Shown in pieces: positions 8,596 to 20,861 of a DNA stretch of 64,000 nucleotides. The notes beneath the pieces were generated by a model. It worked only from the letters and a program-made list of their open reading frames with translations. It had not been told where the DNA came from and ran no database searches. The DNA comes from Heterostelium album PN500. Its lineage: Eukaryota > Evosea > Eumycetozoa > Acytosteliales > Acytosteliaceae. Location of the stretch: assembly GCF_000004825.1 (NCBI RefSeq), contig NW_008805070.1:2206873-2270872 (forward strand), in the 5' to 3' direction. Positions within the stretch are counted from its first letter, which is position 1, and every line of letters begins with the position of its first letter. Position numbers and translations under genes: made by a program.

Positions 8596-11186
8596 CTACC
8601 ATTCTATTAGATCTATATCTTCTTCTTTGGTCAGAGGTTGTTTCATATTATTGTTTGAATTCTCGAAATAAAAAGAGTCATCCAGTAGACTGTATTTGGC
8701 GGTAGTACCATCGGGAGATGTCAATACGGTGGTTCCTGAAGGTATTTTAATGGCTTGTGGTCGTTTACGGAATGATGATGATGAACTGTTTTTTGGAGGC
8801 AACGTTGGTGGTGTTTGTGATGGCAATGTTGCCAATGGAGGTGGTGCATCGAATAACATTGTGTTTGATGTAGAAGTTGTTGCCGATGATGTTGCATTTA
8901 ATGGTTGTTTTGGTGGTGGTTTAGTTGGAAGTGCAGGTAAAACTGGTGTAGCACCTATAAACATTGATCTTCTATTGTTAAATGTTGTTTTAGAATCACT
9001 GTTGTTGCTCTCCGCTGTTGTGCTATTGCTGTTGTAGTTGTTGTTTGTTTGTTGTTGATGATTGAGTGCTGGATTTGATGATGGTAATAATTGTGAAGTG
9101 GAGCTTGATAAACGTTTGGGTGGTAGTGCAGGTGGCGACATTGGTGGACTTGAGTTGTTGTTAGTGTGTTGAGGTAAGGGTAGTTGTGAGGTGGATGATG
9201 ATAAACTATTGAGTTTGACAAGTGAAGGCTTGGCAGGTAATGCTGGTGGAGCTATTCCTCCGACACTTCTTCGCCAGTCTTGTGGAGAACTACTCTGTTG
9301 TGGTGTTTGCGGTAATATTACACTCTGTCTATTTAATCTGTTAAAGGTTTTCGGTGTTGGTGAGGGTGATGATGATGGTGATGGTGTTGAAGAAGATGAT
9401 GGTGAAGCTGGTGTTGAAGAAGATGTGACTGTTGTTGCTGTTGCTGTTGCTGTTGCTACTAATGATTCTAAAGAGTCTGAATTTGGATAGAGTGTTGCAA
9501 AGTGTCTAATCATATATTCAACGGTGGCATTTGCTTCTGTAATGGACTCCATATCCAGTTGTAGGGGATACAAGATGTTTGGTGCTAATACTACAGCGAG
9601 ATTGCTCGATGTCATTTTGTTTTCTTTGGAATTCGATGTAATGTTGCTGAGCATCTTTAAGAGTAGCTGGAAGAGTGTACGGTTACACTGTGGAAGCTTC
9701 GATAATGTTGCTGCTAGTTGAGAGATTATTTTGGCGTGGTCTGGTGTATCTTCATTGATTGACTCGACAACTGGAGTTACCAATGGTCTAAATAACTCGT
9801 AGGTGAGCAATGGTGTTGGTAACTCTCTAAAGAACGATTTAATAAGTGCACAAACCAAGTGAGGATCGTCAACATTATCAAAGTTGGTCATATTTCCATT
9901 GTTGATCGCCAGTTTTGCTTCGTTAAGATGCTTTTGATTCGGTGAAACTCTAAATAAACCTTCAACACCCAGATGTCCATTGAGAAATTGGATCGCCTTT
10001 ACTATGATTGCTGGTATAATATCGCCATCTCTACTTTGTAATGATTCCAAAGAAATTCCAAACATCTTATTGTTGTTATTGATATTGTTATTTGGTTGTG
10101 TTTGATTTGCTGATGAACCATTGACACTCAGCTCTGGACTGGCCAAAGCAGATGGCTGTTGTGCAGAGTTGGCAAAGGTAGAAGGTGATTGATAAGCAGA
10201 GATCTCTTGTCTCTTCTTTTTCTTTTCAGTTGCAGATTGGCGAATCTTTGCGCAGGTTTGTCGTTGTCTTTCGATGTTTGGAAGAATCTCTCTGACTATT
10301 TCCAAACCTTTTGAGAAGTAGGTCTCGTACACCTTTATATAGTCATACACAGTATCTATACTTTCAACAGTGATCTTATCGATAATATCTTCAAAAATAT
10401 ATAGAGACTCCACAGCGACATCTGAGAATTGTTGAGTCGATACCTGAAGATCTTGTTCAGACTCTGTCAATTTCTCTGGAGGAATATTATTCTTTTTTCT
10501 CAAATTCTTATAAGCTTCTGTGGAGGCATCGAATGAAACTCTAAATTTATCATATCTTGCTTTTGCAACCTGAATTAAGAATATTAGTTATCATTAAAAA
10601 TTTTAATAAGGATAAATTAAAATCAAAAAAATATTTACAGCTGCATCTTTCAAGTCATTCTTTAAATAATCTTGCCATTTACTGTTCAATGTGTCATTAA
10701 TACCAATATCCTAAAATAATAAAATAATATTAGATAAATTGATATTTAAATTGTTTAAATATAAGTTTATTTACCAATTTAGATCTTGTCATTTCAAATT
10801 GATTATGCATATCACCAAGAATTGTAAGTGTTGGACCTAAAATAGCTGCTGATGAAGATGTATGTATTTCCTAAAAATGTAAAGGAGTTTAGTTTATGAA
10901 TGATAAGATGAAGATGAAAAGAACTGAAAATGATTACCTCTTGTAATAATTGTGTTCCAGACTCTGTGAAACAATCGGCCAATGATGTATTGTCATTGAT
11001 CAACACTTGATGTGCTTTCGATTGTCTTACCAATCTCGTTGTTAGTTCCTTTAAACTATTTCTAATTTCATCGATAGATTTCGTTTTGATCTTGTAATCA
11101 GGCAACTCTGTAAGAGAATCTCTCTTTCCAATCTTTTCTCTCACCGAGACCTTTGCTTCACCATATGCCTTATTAAATTTTTTCAT
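8596..11186 (-). CDS. BAR-domain RhoGAP protein
   Basis: Four exons (11186-10938, 10870-10775, 10710-10639, 10569-8596), all phase 0, encode 796 residues. Residues 1-250 or so are a helical BAR-type domain, starting MKKFNKAYGEAKVSVREK and running through the KNNIPPEKLTESEQDL region to IVREILPNIERQRQTCAK. A RhoGAP domain follows at about 310-500: GLFRVSPN with the arginine finger, ALIKSFFRELPTPLL, and NKMTSSNLAVVLAPNIL. The last third is Ser/Thr/Pro-rich with repeated PALPxKP motifs that could bind SH3 domains. The layout matches proteins that sense or bend membranes and switch off Rho/Rac, for example in endocytosis or cell shape. Dictyostelids have several such genes, and I cannot assign the exact orthologue. 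Confidence 0.9.
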
Positions 11187-11546
11187 TTAATAACTCTATC
11201 TATCTAAATATTATCTAATCTATTTCTTTGTTTGTTTGTACTTTTTTATATCTTTAATTAATTAATAAGAATTGATAAATATAAAAATAATAACCCCAAA
11301 AAGTTGCAAAAGATCTTGTTTCGATTTGATGACATTTTATTGGTGTTTTGGCTTTTTTTTTTTTGTTTTTTTTGATGGTGGCCAAAACAAAAAATCAATT
11401 TCCTCCATGATGTGATATGGGAATGGGTTTTTTGGATAATGTTGATCAGTTTTGCAAAGACATCTTTGCTGTTTTGGTCATTAAAATTTGATTGTTATAA
11501 TTTTATTTTTTTATGCTGATATTTTTTTTTAAAATACTTTGGACCA
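11187..11546. other. Intergenic spacer
   Basis: Lies between the RhoGAP start and the uncertain 3' end of the next minus-strand gene. AT-rich with T tracts at 11348-11372. No gene seen. Confidence 0.4.
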
Positions 11547-13322
11547 TTAAATATGATGTAATAGAGTAATTTGTGGGGCTTTGTTTATAATAATAATTAT
11601 TACACACAATAGAATTTTCAATATAGAGATAAGAAATGTAAAAAAATAAAATAATGTTGTTTTTTGTTTAATCACAAAAATATGTTTACTAGTTTTTTTG
11701 GTTGTTTCAAAAATTATTTCATCATCATCTATTTGAATATCATCATCTTCATTGAAATCAACAACAGAACTTTCTTCATCATAGGTATCATCATAATGAC
11801 TGTCAGAGTGAATCGATGACTAATAATAATAATGATATAATAATAGATATAAACCAAAAAAGTTAATAAGAGAATTTAAACAATGAACTTAATATAAATT
11901 ATATTTTTCGGTTTTAAAACTTACCAAAGAATGTAAATCATCGGTATCTTTTGATTGAGTTTCATTTTGCAATTGTTGTTGTTGTTGTTGACTCTTTAGT
12001 TGTACTCTTTGATGTTGTTTTTGTTGTAACAAATTCAACTGTTTGAGGACAAGCTGCTGTTGTTGCAGTCGTTTTTGATGCTGTAGGAGAAACTGTCTTT
12101 GTTGATATAGTTTTTTGTAGATTTCCTCTACATTACGAGCTCCTCCACCACCATTGGTAGCACCATTAATATTGCTATTGCTATTACTATTACTATTACT
12201 GTTGATGATACTAGTGATGTTGGTATTTGTAGAGTTTGAGTTGGATGTGCTGTTTAACTTTGAGTTGGTTGAATCTGATGCAAAAGAAGTCTCTCTACTT
12301 TGGTCAGGTGGTATATATGGTTTACCTTTTTTAACCTGTGTATACTGTGCACCTCTTTTTGATGGTGTTTCTAATGGTGTCGATTTAAGTGGAGTCTTAA
12401 TTATACTAATATTATTGTTATTGCTACTGCTATTATTATTGGTACGCTTGTTGCGTTGGTTATGATAGTAATTAATTTGTTGTTGCGATGGTTGATAGTG
12501 ATATTGATGATTATAATAGTTTGGTTGTTGTTGTTGTTGTGGTTGTGGTGGTGGTTGTTGTGATGGTTGCTGTTGTTGTGGTTGTGGTGTATTATACATT
12601 GTAGTCACTTGTTGTTGTTGCTGCTGTTGATATTGTCTTGTTTGCTGTTGCTGTTGTTGTTGCAACTGAAGTGATTGTAGTCTCTGGAGGAACTCTTGTT
12701 GATCGGAATTCAAATGATCGTTATACTGTGTAGAGTGTTGTCGAGGTTGGTGGTTGTGGTGGTGTAATGTAGTTGGTGTGCTTTGAACGGAGGGAGATGA
12801 ATGTTGGCGAGGGGTGGTGCCACCAACAGTTGGAACGGTATTAACATTTCCACCACCACTGGTGGCAGATGTATGTGTGGTCGAAAGAATCTGAACAGTG
12901 TTGCAGACGGCATCGTACAACTTGGTCCATTGGAAATGAGTGCTCAATCCGTTGAGTTGTTCAATGATCATCGTTAGATAGTAGATATCGAATGACGAGT
13001 GGTTCTCAATGAACTTGAATGTCTCCAACAGTAGATTCTTGCAGTCAACATGCCAGTTGATCGATGCTGCAGATTGTTGTTGTTGCTGCTGTTGTTGGAA
13101 ATGTTGCTGATAAAGATCTGCATGATCTACAGGCTGCTGCTGTTGTTGTTGTTGCATTACTACTGGTTGAACACGTGATACTTGTTGTTGAGAGATAGTT
13201 TGTGGTTGTTGTGGTAGTTGTGGTTGATAGTTTATCTTTGGTGTAGAGGGATAGTTTTGTGGTTGCATTATTTGTTGTGGAATAAGAATCTGTTGTGATA
13301 GTGGTGGTGGTGGTTGTATAAT

Positions 13323-13354
<32 letters not shown>

Positions 13355-15007
13355 GGTTCTGTTGTAGATGTTGCTGCTGTTGTTGTTGTTGCATTAACAA
13401 ACTATTGGGTGAAACCAAGTTTCTATTTGGTGAATCCATTCTTGGTAGTTGTTGACTGTTAACCAAATTATTGATATAACTTGACATTGGTAGTTGTTGA
13501 AGGAAATCATCATCGAGTACAGTTGGTTCATCATCGACTTGGTCACCAACATCAACAATATCGGCAATGGTATTCAAGACGATTGGTTCTTTCTTCTTTT
13601 TCTTTTTCAAATGTCCAACTGGGTGATGATGATGAATCTCTGGTTTTAAACCATTATTATTGTTGTTTTTGTTGTTGTTGTTGATGATGATATTGTTATT
13701 ACTGGTGACATTGTCATTAACACCAGGGAAGTTTCTCTTCCAAACTTGAAAACTGTCGTCATCTTCACTGTCACTATACTCTACAACGGAATGTGGATAT
13801 CTATTCTTTTGTAAATGTTTCAATTTACTATCAATATTGGCTAACAACTTCTTTCTTGATATCAATCTATCACTTGTCTAGTTATATATTAATAGTAAAA
13901 TAGTTAGAATTCGGTTATACTCAAATAAATGAAATAAAAGTGTTAATATTTACATCTTCTTGATTAACATTCTGAAGAGATGGTGAAGTTACTAACAAAA
14001 AAAAACAACAAGGTAATTAGTTATTATAATATTAAAATCTGGATATGATAAATTAGTTACATTTTGAATTTGCTTTTGGTAACCAATAGATTCCTTCTCT
14101 GAGATCATCTTCTTCGTTTGTCTTGTTGTATGATTCAACCTCGTGGTCAAGCTCTTCATCCAAATCATTAACAAGCTCACCATTATCATCTTGAGTTTCA
14201 CCCTCTTCATCGTCATCCTCACCCTCTTCCTCTTCTTCATCAACTTCTTCCAATGCTTGATCATCTTCATCGAGTTGATTATCATCGATATCGTAGAATA
14301 CAGGTTGACCCTCTTCATCAAAGTAGAGAGTATGTTGTCCTGCTATCAACTCGCTCAATCTACGTTCATAGTCAGCATCGACATCTTCTTCTTCTTCTTC
14401 TTCTTCATCGTCGACTTGATCGTCTTCGTCATACTCCTCAGTGTCATCATAGACCATATTTCTCTTTACACCTCTAAAGTGAGTGTGACTAGCATAGAAT
14501 CTATCTGTGTCTTCTTCTTCTTCCTCTCCATCTCCATCTCCATCATCGTCATCTTCAACATCGTCTTCATCATCACCATCGTCGTCATGCTCTCCTTCAT
14601 TATCCTCCTCTTCCTCCTCGAGAGCAGAGTCACCTATTTGATCATCTTCTTCTTCGTCATCGTCTTCATCTGGATCGGTAGCGAACTGATCTAAATCTAA
14701 ATTACCAGACCAATTTGATTTCATAACATTTTCAATCAAACTCGATATTTTATTTAACTTTTTCTTTGACCTACAAATATTGTATTTGAATTTAATATTA
14801 TATTAATATTATAAATTTAAATAAATGGTTAAATAATATATATATTTACGTTCTAAGCTGACTTAATTCATTTTTAATATGACTCATCGCCAAAGATAAT
14901 TCTTTAACATTCACTTGACCATTAGACTGTTGAACTGAATTGTTATTTGTAGATATTGTTATTTTCTCTAGTTGTTGTTCTACTTTATATAAATCTTGAT
15001 CAGTTTG

Positions 15008-15058
<51 letters not shown>

Positions 15059-15391
15059 GGTTGATGATGTTGCTGTTGATGTAGAAGTTGTAGAAGTAGT
15101 AGTTGTTGAAGTTGTGCTTGTAGTTGAAGTTCCAGTTGCAACATTTACTTTATCATCTATACCAACTGTATTAAGATCACTTGACGGTTGGTTATCCAAT
15201 GTTACAGTTGTTGTTGTTGTTGTCGTTGTTGGTGTATCAACCACTGTTGTTATTGTCGGTGATGCCGATGTTGATGATGATGATGTAACAACAACATTTT
15301 CAACATTCTCAGTCTCATTGTTATTTTTATCTTCTATAGTTCCTTTTTCAGGTATATCTGATGATTGTTGTTGGTGCTGCTGATCAGCCAT
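11547..15391 (-). CDS. Large acidic, Gln/Asn-rich protein of unknown function
   Basis: Five exons (15391-14850, 14770-14061, 13991-13954, 13877-11925, 11819-11547) join in frame to about 1,171 residues. Layout: Ser/Thr-rich N-terminus with poly-Asn; a helical heptad-like stretch (VKELSLAMSHIKNELSQLR into the next exon); about 170 residues very rich in Asp/Glu with a conserved-looking core (YERRLSELIAGQHTLYFDEEGQ); a second folded-looking segment in the Gln-rich part (CKNLLLETFKFIENHSSFDIYYLT); a basic motif KRGAQYTQVKKGKPYIPP; and an acidic C-terminus. I do not recognise a family. A nuclear scaffold or chromatin role would fit the composition but is not shown. The last exon is coding-like only for its first 50 or so residues, so the true stop may lie elsewhere. 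Confidence 0.7.
15007..15051. repeat. ATT/AAT trinucleotide run (poly-Asn coding)
   Basis: About fifteen tandem ATT units on the plus strand. They are read on the minus strand as poly-Asn within the large acidic protein. A length-variable microsatellite is expected here. Confidence 0.8.
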
Positions 15392-15648
15392 TATATGTAA
15401 TTATATATCTAAATTATATAATAAAATATAAAAATAACAGCAAAAACTTAATAAATGATTAATTTTGATTTTCTAAGTATCACTGTTTTTGTTTTGCAAA
15501 AAAATCAAATTTTTATTTTATTTCTTTTTTTTAATTTCTTCAACAACAACCAGTTTAAAGGTGTTTTGTTGTTGTTGTTGTTTGAAAAGTTAAGATTAAG
15601 ATTAAAATATTAATATTAATAATAATAGTTGATAATTAATAATTAATA

Positions 15649-16990
15649 ATGGCAGAACCAACAACCAATGGTAAAATTATTTTGAAAACGACGCTAGGTG
15701 ATATTGAAGTTGAATTATGGTCAAAAGAAGCACCGAAAGCATGTAGGAACTTTGTGCAGTTGTGTCTGGAGAATTACTACGATGGTTGCTTGTTCCATAG
15801 GGTGGTGAAGAACTTTATCGTTCAGACGGGTGATCCTACTGGAACTGGTGAAGGCGGTGAGTCGGTGTATGGCGGCGAGCCTTTCAAAGACGAGTATCAC
15901 TCGAGACTTAGATTCAGTAGAAGAGGTATGCTCGGAATGGCATCGGCATCGCCAGACTCGAACCAATCGCAATTCTTCATCACACTGGACGCTGCAGAGT
16001 CTCTCACAAAAAAACATACTCTCTTTGGTAAGATCGTCGGTGACACCATCTTTAATATCCTAAAGGTCAACGAGATCGAATTGGATGAAAACGAGCGACC
16101 TCTATTCCCACCGAAAATCATTACAACCGATGTTGTCTATAATCCATTCGATGATATCGAACCAAGACAAAAGAAAACAACACAATCCACAACCAATACA
16201 AAGAAAAAGAAAGCAATACCAAAGTATGTTTTACAAAACAAAATTGACTTAATAGAATTTCAACTAATAATATTATGAATGAATGATATAGAAATTTAGG
16301 ATTATTATCATTTGGAGATGAAGAACCACAAGATGAAATAGTTACAAAGAAATCAAACAACAACAACAACAATAATAATGAATCAAATAAAACTCAACAA
16401 AAACATTCAACTACAACAACAACAACCACCACCACTACTACAAAAAAAGAAATAACATCATCACTACCCAGTGATTCAAAGTCATTTGAAGAGAGAATGA
16501 GAGAATCAATTAAACAAAAAAGTAATCAATTGAAAAGAGATAGAGAAGATGAAAATCAAACAACTCTTGATAACAATAACAATGATAATAAAAAAGAAGA
16601 TGATAATAAAGATGAAGAATCAGTAAAAGTAATTATAAAACCATCAACAAAAGAAATAACAGTTCAACCACCAAAAGAAAAAAAGAAAAAGATTGTTGGT
16701 AGCCTTAGTTTTAAAAAGACAACAAAAAGAGGTGATGATCCAATTGCCCCGCCCAGAGTAAAGAAACAACAAGATTCTCATGTAGGTTAAACTTTTTCAT
16801 ACCACACAAATTGTGTATAAACTAATCATTCATTTGTTATTAACATAACAATCTATTCTGTTAGGTTTTAGAAAAATTAAATAGTTTTAAGAAATCCTTA
16901 GCAAAGAAAACAGAGAATGAAGATGATGATTGGAAAACACATAAGCTCGTTTTTAGCCATGATCCTTCCGGTCAAGATCATTACATGTAG
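15649..16990 (+). CDS. cwc27: CWC27-type spliceosomal cyclophilin
   Basis: Three exons (15649-16223, 16292-16781, 16865-16990) give 396 residues. Residues 1-175 are a cyclophilin fold (FHRVVKNFIVQTGDPTGTG, SQFFITL, LFGKIVGDT). KKHTLFGK lacks the Trp found at the ligand site of active cyclophilins, as in human CWC27, so isomerase activity is doubtful. After the domain come KNLGLLSFGDEE, a low-complexity Asn/Thr region, the helical FEERMRESIKQKSNQLKR and a C-terminal block ending WKTHKLVFSHDPSGQDHYM, which are CWC27 hallmarks. CWC27 joins the activated spliceosome (Bact) with CWC22 and eIF4A3. The start is the first ATG after an AT-only leader. Confidence 0.92.
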
Positions 16991-17076
16991 AAATAAAAAT
17001 GATGATAATAATAAAAACAACTTTGTTAATTTATATATTATATAATTATATTTTATTTTATTCTTATTTTATTTAT

Positions 17077-18445
17077 TTAGAGTTCGTCGTGAACGTCGGC
17101 CTTGGCTTTCTTGGAGTTTGAGCTGACCTTGACCTCTGGGGTGGTTGAGGTGACGACTGGCTCTTCGACATCAGAGTCGGTGACTGGCTCTGGCTTCTTC
17201 TCAGCCTCAGCCTTCTTCTTTTCCTCTTCAGCCTTCTTGGCTTCGATATCTTCGAACATCTTCTTTTCGGCGGCTTGGTTCTTCTCGAAGTGCTCTTCGG
17301 AGAACTTCTTGGCTTCTTCGGCGGAATCGCAAACGATGATGTTATCAAAGATGGTACCAGACTTGACTTGCCACAATTCGAAACCAACGGAACCGATGTT
17401 CTTGTAGGCGTAGATGTTGGCGTCTTCCTTGAACTCTGGGTTGTCGATCATTGGGTGTTCCCATTCTCCCTTGTAAGCTGGGTTGGGGATCTTCTTGGCC
17501 TTCCAGGCACCCTTGTATTCTGGGTTGGCGATGGTTGGGGCTTCCCATTCTCCGTCGTCTTCATCGTTCCAGTCCTCTGGCTTGGCAGCTTCTGGGTCGA
17601 CAATGGTGGCTGGGGTGGTGTCCCAATCGGCTGGCTTGACATCCTCTGGATCGTCGATGGTCTTAACATCAACCCAGTCGGCTGGCTTGGATTGGTTTGG
17701 ATCCTTGATTTGCTTTGGTGGCAAGAAATCGTAGTCCTCCAACAATGAACCGGATTGGACTTCGACGTTGTCGATCAAGACAGCGTAGGTGTTGTCTGGC
17801 TTGAGGATCAAAGTGTATTGGTGAGACAATTGGTCGGTTTCGACCTTGATGTCACGCTTGACCAAGTGGTTCTTTCCGTTGTAGTTGAAGATCAAGTGGG
17901 TACGCTTGGAGGCACCACAGATATCTGGACCAAACATAATGAAGTATTCAGAGTCACCACCAAAGTTTTCTTGGTCGAGAGTGTCTGGCAACAACTTGAT
18001 GTAAGCACCACCACAGTCCAACTTTTGTTCGTGCTTGACGGTGAATTGTAAAACTAAATCCTTACCTTCGTTGGAGAAGGCTGGGAACTTGGAGGAGATG
18101 GCATAGAAACGGGCATCTGGTGAGGTTTGGATACCCTTGTCATCCTTGGCATCACCATACCACTTACCAGCGGTGTGAACAAACTTACCGGCAGTACCGT
18201 CATCTTGACGCCACTTTGAGGAAACCCATCTTGAAGTATAATCATCTAGTTAATTAAAAAAAAAAAAGATAAAAAGGAAAAAAAAAAAAAAAGAAATTTA
18301 TAATTTTCATTAATATTCATTATCTATTAATATATATTTTGATTTAATAATACATACCTCCAAAAGTCTCTTCAAAGTGAACTTTGGCGGCGGACAAACC
18401 AACCAACAAGGCCAATAATAAAACTAAAGCTGTAGTAGATTTCAT
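17077..18445 (-). CDS. crtA: Calreticulin
   Basis: Two exons (18445-18358, 18245-17077) encode 418 residues with a signal peptide (MKSTTALVLLLALLVGLSAA). The N-domain includes KLDCGGAYIKLLP and FGPDICG, whose Cys pair matches the calreticulin disulfide. The P-domain has repeat set 1 (KPADWD and similar) followed by repeat set 2 (GEWEAPTIANPEYKG, then two more). The acidic/Lys-rich C-domain ends in HDEL for ER retention. It is a calcium-buffering lectin chaperone acting on monoglucosylated glycoproteins in the ER lumen. GC content and codon use are higher than in neighbours, fitting strong expression. Confidence 0.98.
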
Positions 18446-18823
18446 CTTTATTTTTATATATATTTTATTTTAATATACAACAACAAAATGAAAAAATTTA
18501 TCCGGATCAAACTAAATAGAAGTTGTCAGTGAGTCATTTGTTTTTTTTTTAAAAATTGAAAAAAAATTTTAAAAAAATTATATTTTTGATGACAAGGCAG
18601 AGAAAATTGTAGGTCAATCAATGATAAAAAAAAAAAAATATCACACACAATTTTTTTTTTTTTTTACAAACACAAATTTTTATTTTTATTTTGGTTTTTT
18701 TTTTTGTTTTTCATTCCAACGATGATCACACAATGACCAATGAACAAAATTTAAATTTAAATTAATAAGTTTTTTTTTTTAATTAAAAAAATATATATTG
18801 GTTTTTTCTTATTTTGTTTGTTT
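18446..18823. other. Spacer: crtA promoter / csn1 3' region
   Basis: Contains poly(A) and poly(T) runs and a TATATATTTTA-like stretch close to the calreticulin start. No gene seen. Confidence 0.5.
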
Positions 18824-19562
18824 TTATCTATGTTGTTGGTTGAATTGAGCCATTTGCATCATTAACATTGGATCAAAGAATTTGTCTTCTTTACGTTGAT
18901 TTGGGTTGGCGCTGTTGGTTACCAAATTGTTGTTGAGCATATTTAAACGGAGCAATGAGTCGTTGGCGTTCGATTGGAATTCACGACCGACCTGCAACGA
19001 CTTTTCAAAGGTGACACTACGTTGGTCGGTCTTTCTGGCGTAGAGACGTTTGTTGTGAGAGTCGATTCTGGCAGAGATAGAGTCATCCATAATAAGCTTA
19101 CTGATCTCCTTCTCCAACGATTGCACATTGGTATTGAATGCAACTGCCATCGTATTGAGATCGATCGAGGAGAACGGTGAGAAGTATTGAATCAACGACT
19201 TTGATCTAATCTTTGAATAAAGTTTATCGATATGATCATGAAGATGAATATCTAATTGTAATGTTGGCTAAACATTAAAAAAAGAAAAAAAAAAAAAAAT
19301 AATTAATATATTATATAATTGTTAATTGATTAAAAAATAATAATAATATTTACTCTAAGTTTCTCAAGATAATTCAAACATGAACTATATTTACTGTTAT
19401 AAAAGTCATTGATAAGTTCACGAATCTCTGGTACCAATTCTAAATAGTTTCTAAAGACTGGATGATCAATGACCTTCTTTTTCAATTCAGCTCTATCAAA
19501 TGTTGCCAATGCACATAAACCACCATAAACTGCAATATCTTGTGGTGAAATCATCTAAATTA

Positions 19563-19613
<51 letters not shown>

Positions 19614-20406
19614 TAGTTAATAAAATAAAATTGATTTGATTGTTGATTATTATTATCATTATTATAAATATACAATAACATACATCTGAAAGATTTCCAG
19701 AATTATCAAATGGAGCTTCAATGAATTTTTTAGCGGCCATGTTGTATTTACCGGTTTCAAGATTTGAAAGACCCATGGCAGAACGAAGTTTGGCAAGAGA
19801 TACTTGGTCGAGATCGGAGGTTTGTTCGGCTTTGGTTACGTAGTTGATTACGTGGATAAAGTTACCCATGTCGACACCGGTACGAATGATGTTGAAACAC
19901 ATTGTGAGAATCTGTTTGGAGGTGGTACAGTAGTCACGTGTACGCACGTAGCACTTGAGTGCGTTGGGGAAGTCACCCATACGATAGTAGTGGTCACCGA
20001 GCTCGTTGTGTGCAATACGGATCGCATCTTTCACCATGTTGGACTTGGCTGCGTTGAGATCTTGCTCGAGTTTCTCCAGTTGCTGCGCGTTACGCTTGTT
20101 GGTGGAATCGACCCACTGGAAGTCCGGTTTGAGACTGGTGATCTTTGAGATGAGATGACCATAGAGCTCAACGTTCTGACCAGACTTTATCTCGCGTTGC
20201 GCACGATCGATTGCCTCTGCTTCAAAGTCACCAGAGACCTCACCGATGAACATCAAACGATGTATCTTTGTAAATCCAGTATATCCACTGATATAATTGT
20301 CGAGATCGAAAACATTCGATGAAACACTGGTCTTTTGTACACTTGAACCAGTGGTGGTAGTCGATCCTGATTCAACCATCATATCTTCATCATTATCTAT
20401 ATTCAT
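18824..20406 (-). CDS. csn1: COP9 signalosome subunit 1
   Basis: Three phase-0 exons (20406-19684, 19554-19354, 19267-18824) give 455 residues, the usual length for CSN1. The central TPR-like helical repeats include the segment [20 protein letters not shown], diagnostic of CSN1/Rpn7. The PCI domain follows ([20 protein letters not shown], then [14 protein letters not shown] and [20 protein letters not shown]). CSN removes NEDD8 from cullins; CSN1 is a scaffold subunit. The N-terminal 35 residues are acidic and Ser/Thr-rich. The first intron contains a TAA triplet run. Confidence 0.96.
19566..19612. repeat. TAA trinucleotide microsatellite in csn1 intron
   Basis: A run of about fifteen ATA/TAA units inside the first csn1 intron. 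Confidence 0.8.
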
Positions 20407-20861
20407 TGTTTTTTTTTATTTATTATTTATCTTTTTTAAAATCTACAACAAAAACAACAACAAACTGAAAATTAACAACTATATATAATATATATAAATA
20501 TATCTACAAGATATAAATGAACTATTAATACAATAAACAAAAAAATAATAAAAAATTTAATAATTAACAAGAATTTGATCAATTTATTGCACCAACTTCA
20601 AATTCTTAAAATTTTTTTAATTTTCAAATCAAACTAGTTTTTGATTTTTTTTTTAATAATAATAATAATTAATAATAAAAATGGAATTTTTAAATAATTT
20701 TTTAGTTTATATTTATTTATAAATGAATCATTCTTTGTAGTAAAATAAATTAATACAAAGTGTTAAAATGTATGGAAAAATGAGGAGGATATTTAAAGAA
20801 GTTAGTGTTTTGTTTGTTTTGCTTTGATTGATTGAAAAATGTGATTTGATTAATAATGAGA
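20407..20861. other. Spacer between csn1 and the RNR gene
   Basis: AT-rich spacer with both genes on the minus strand. It holds the csn1 promoter and the RNR 3' end. No gene seen. Confidence 0.5.

Noticed and set aside
14143-14694. Long plus-strand hydrophobic ORF opposite the acidic region
   Set aside because: It is the antisense shadow of GAA/GAT codons in the acidic protein. The minus-strand frame has matched splice joins on both sides.
17275-17748. 157-codon ORF opposite calreticulin
   Set aside because: Antisense of the calreticulin P-domain repeats; its Gly/Trp-rich pattern is the complement of the Pro/Trp repeats.
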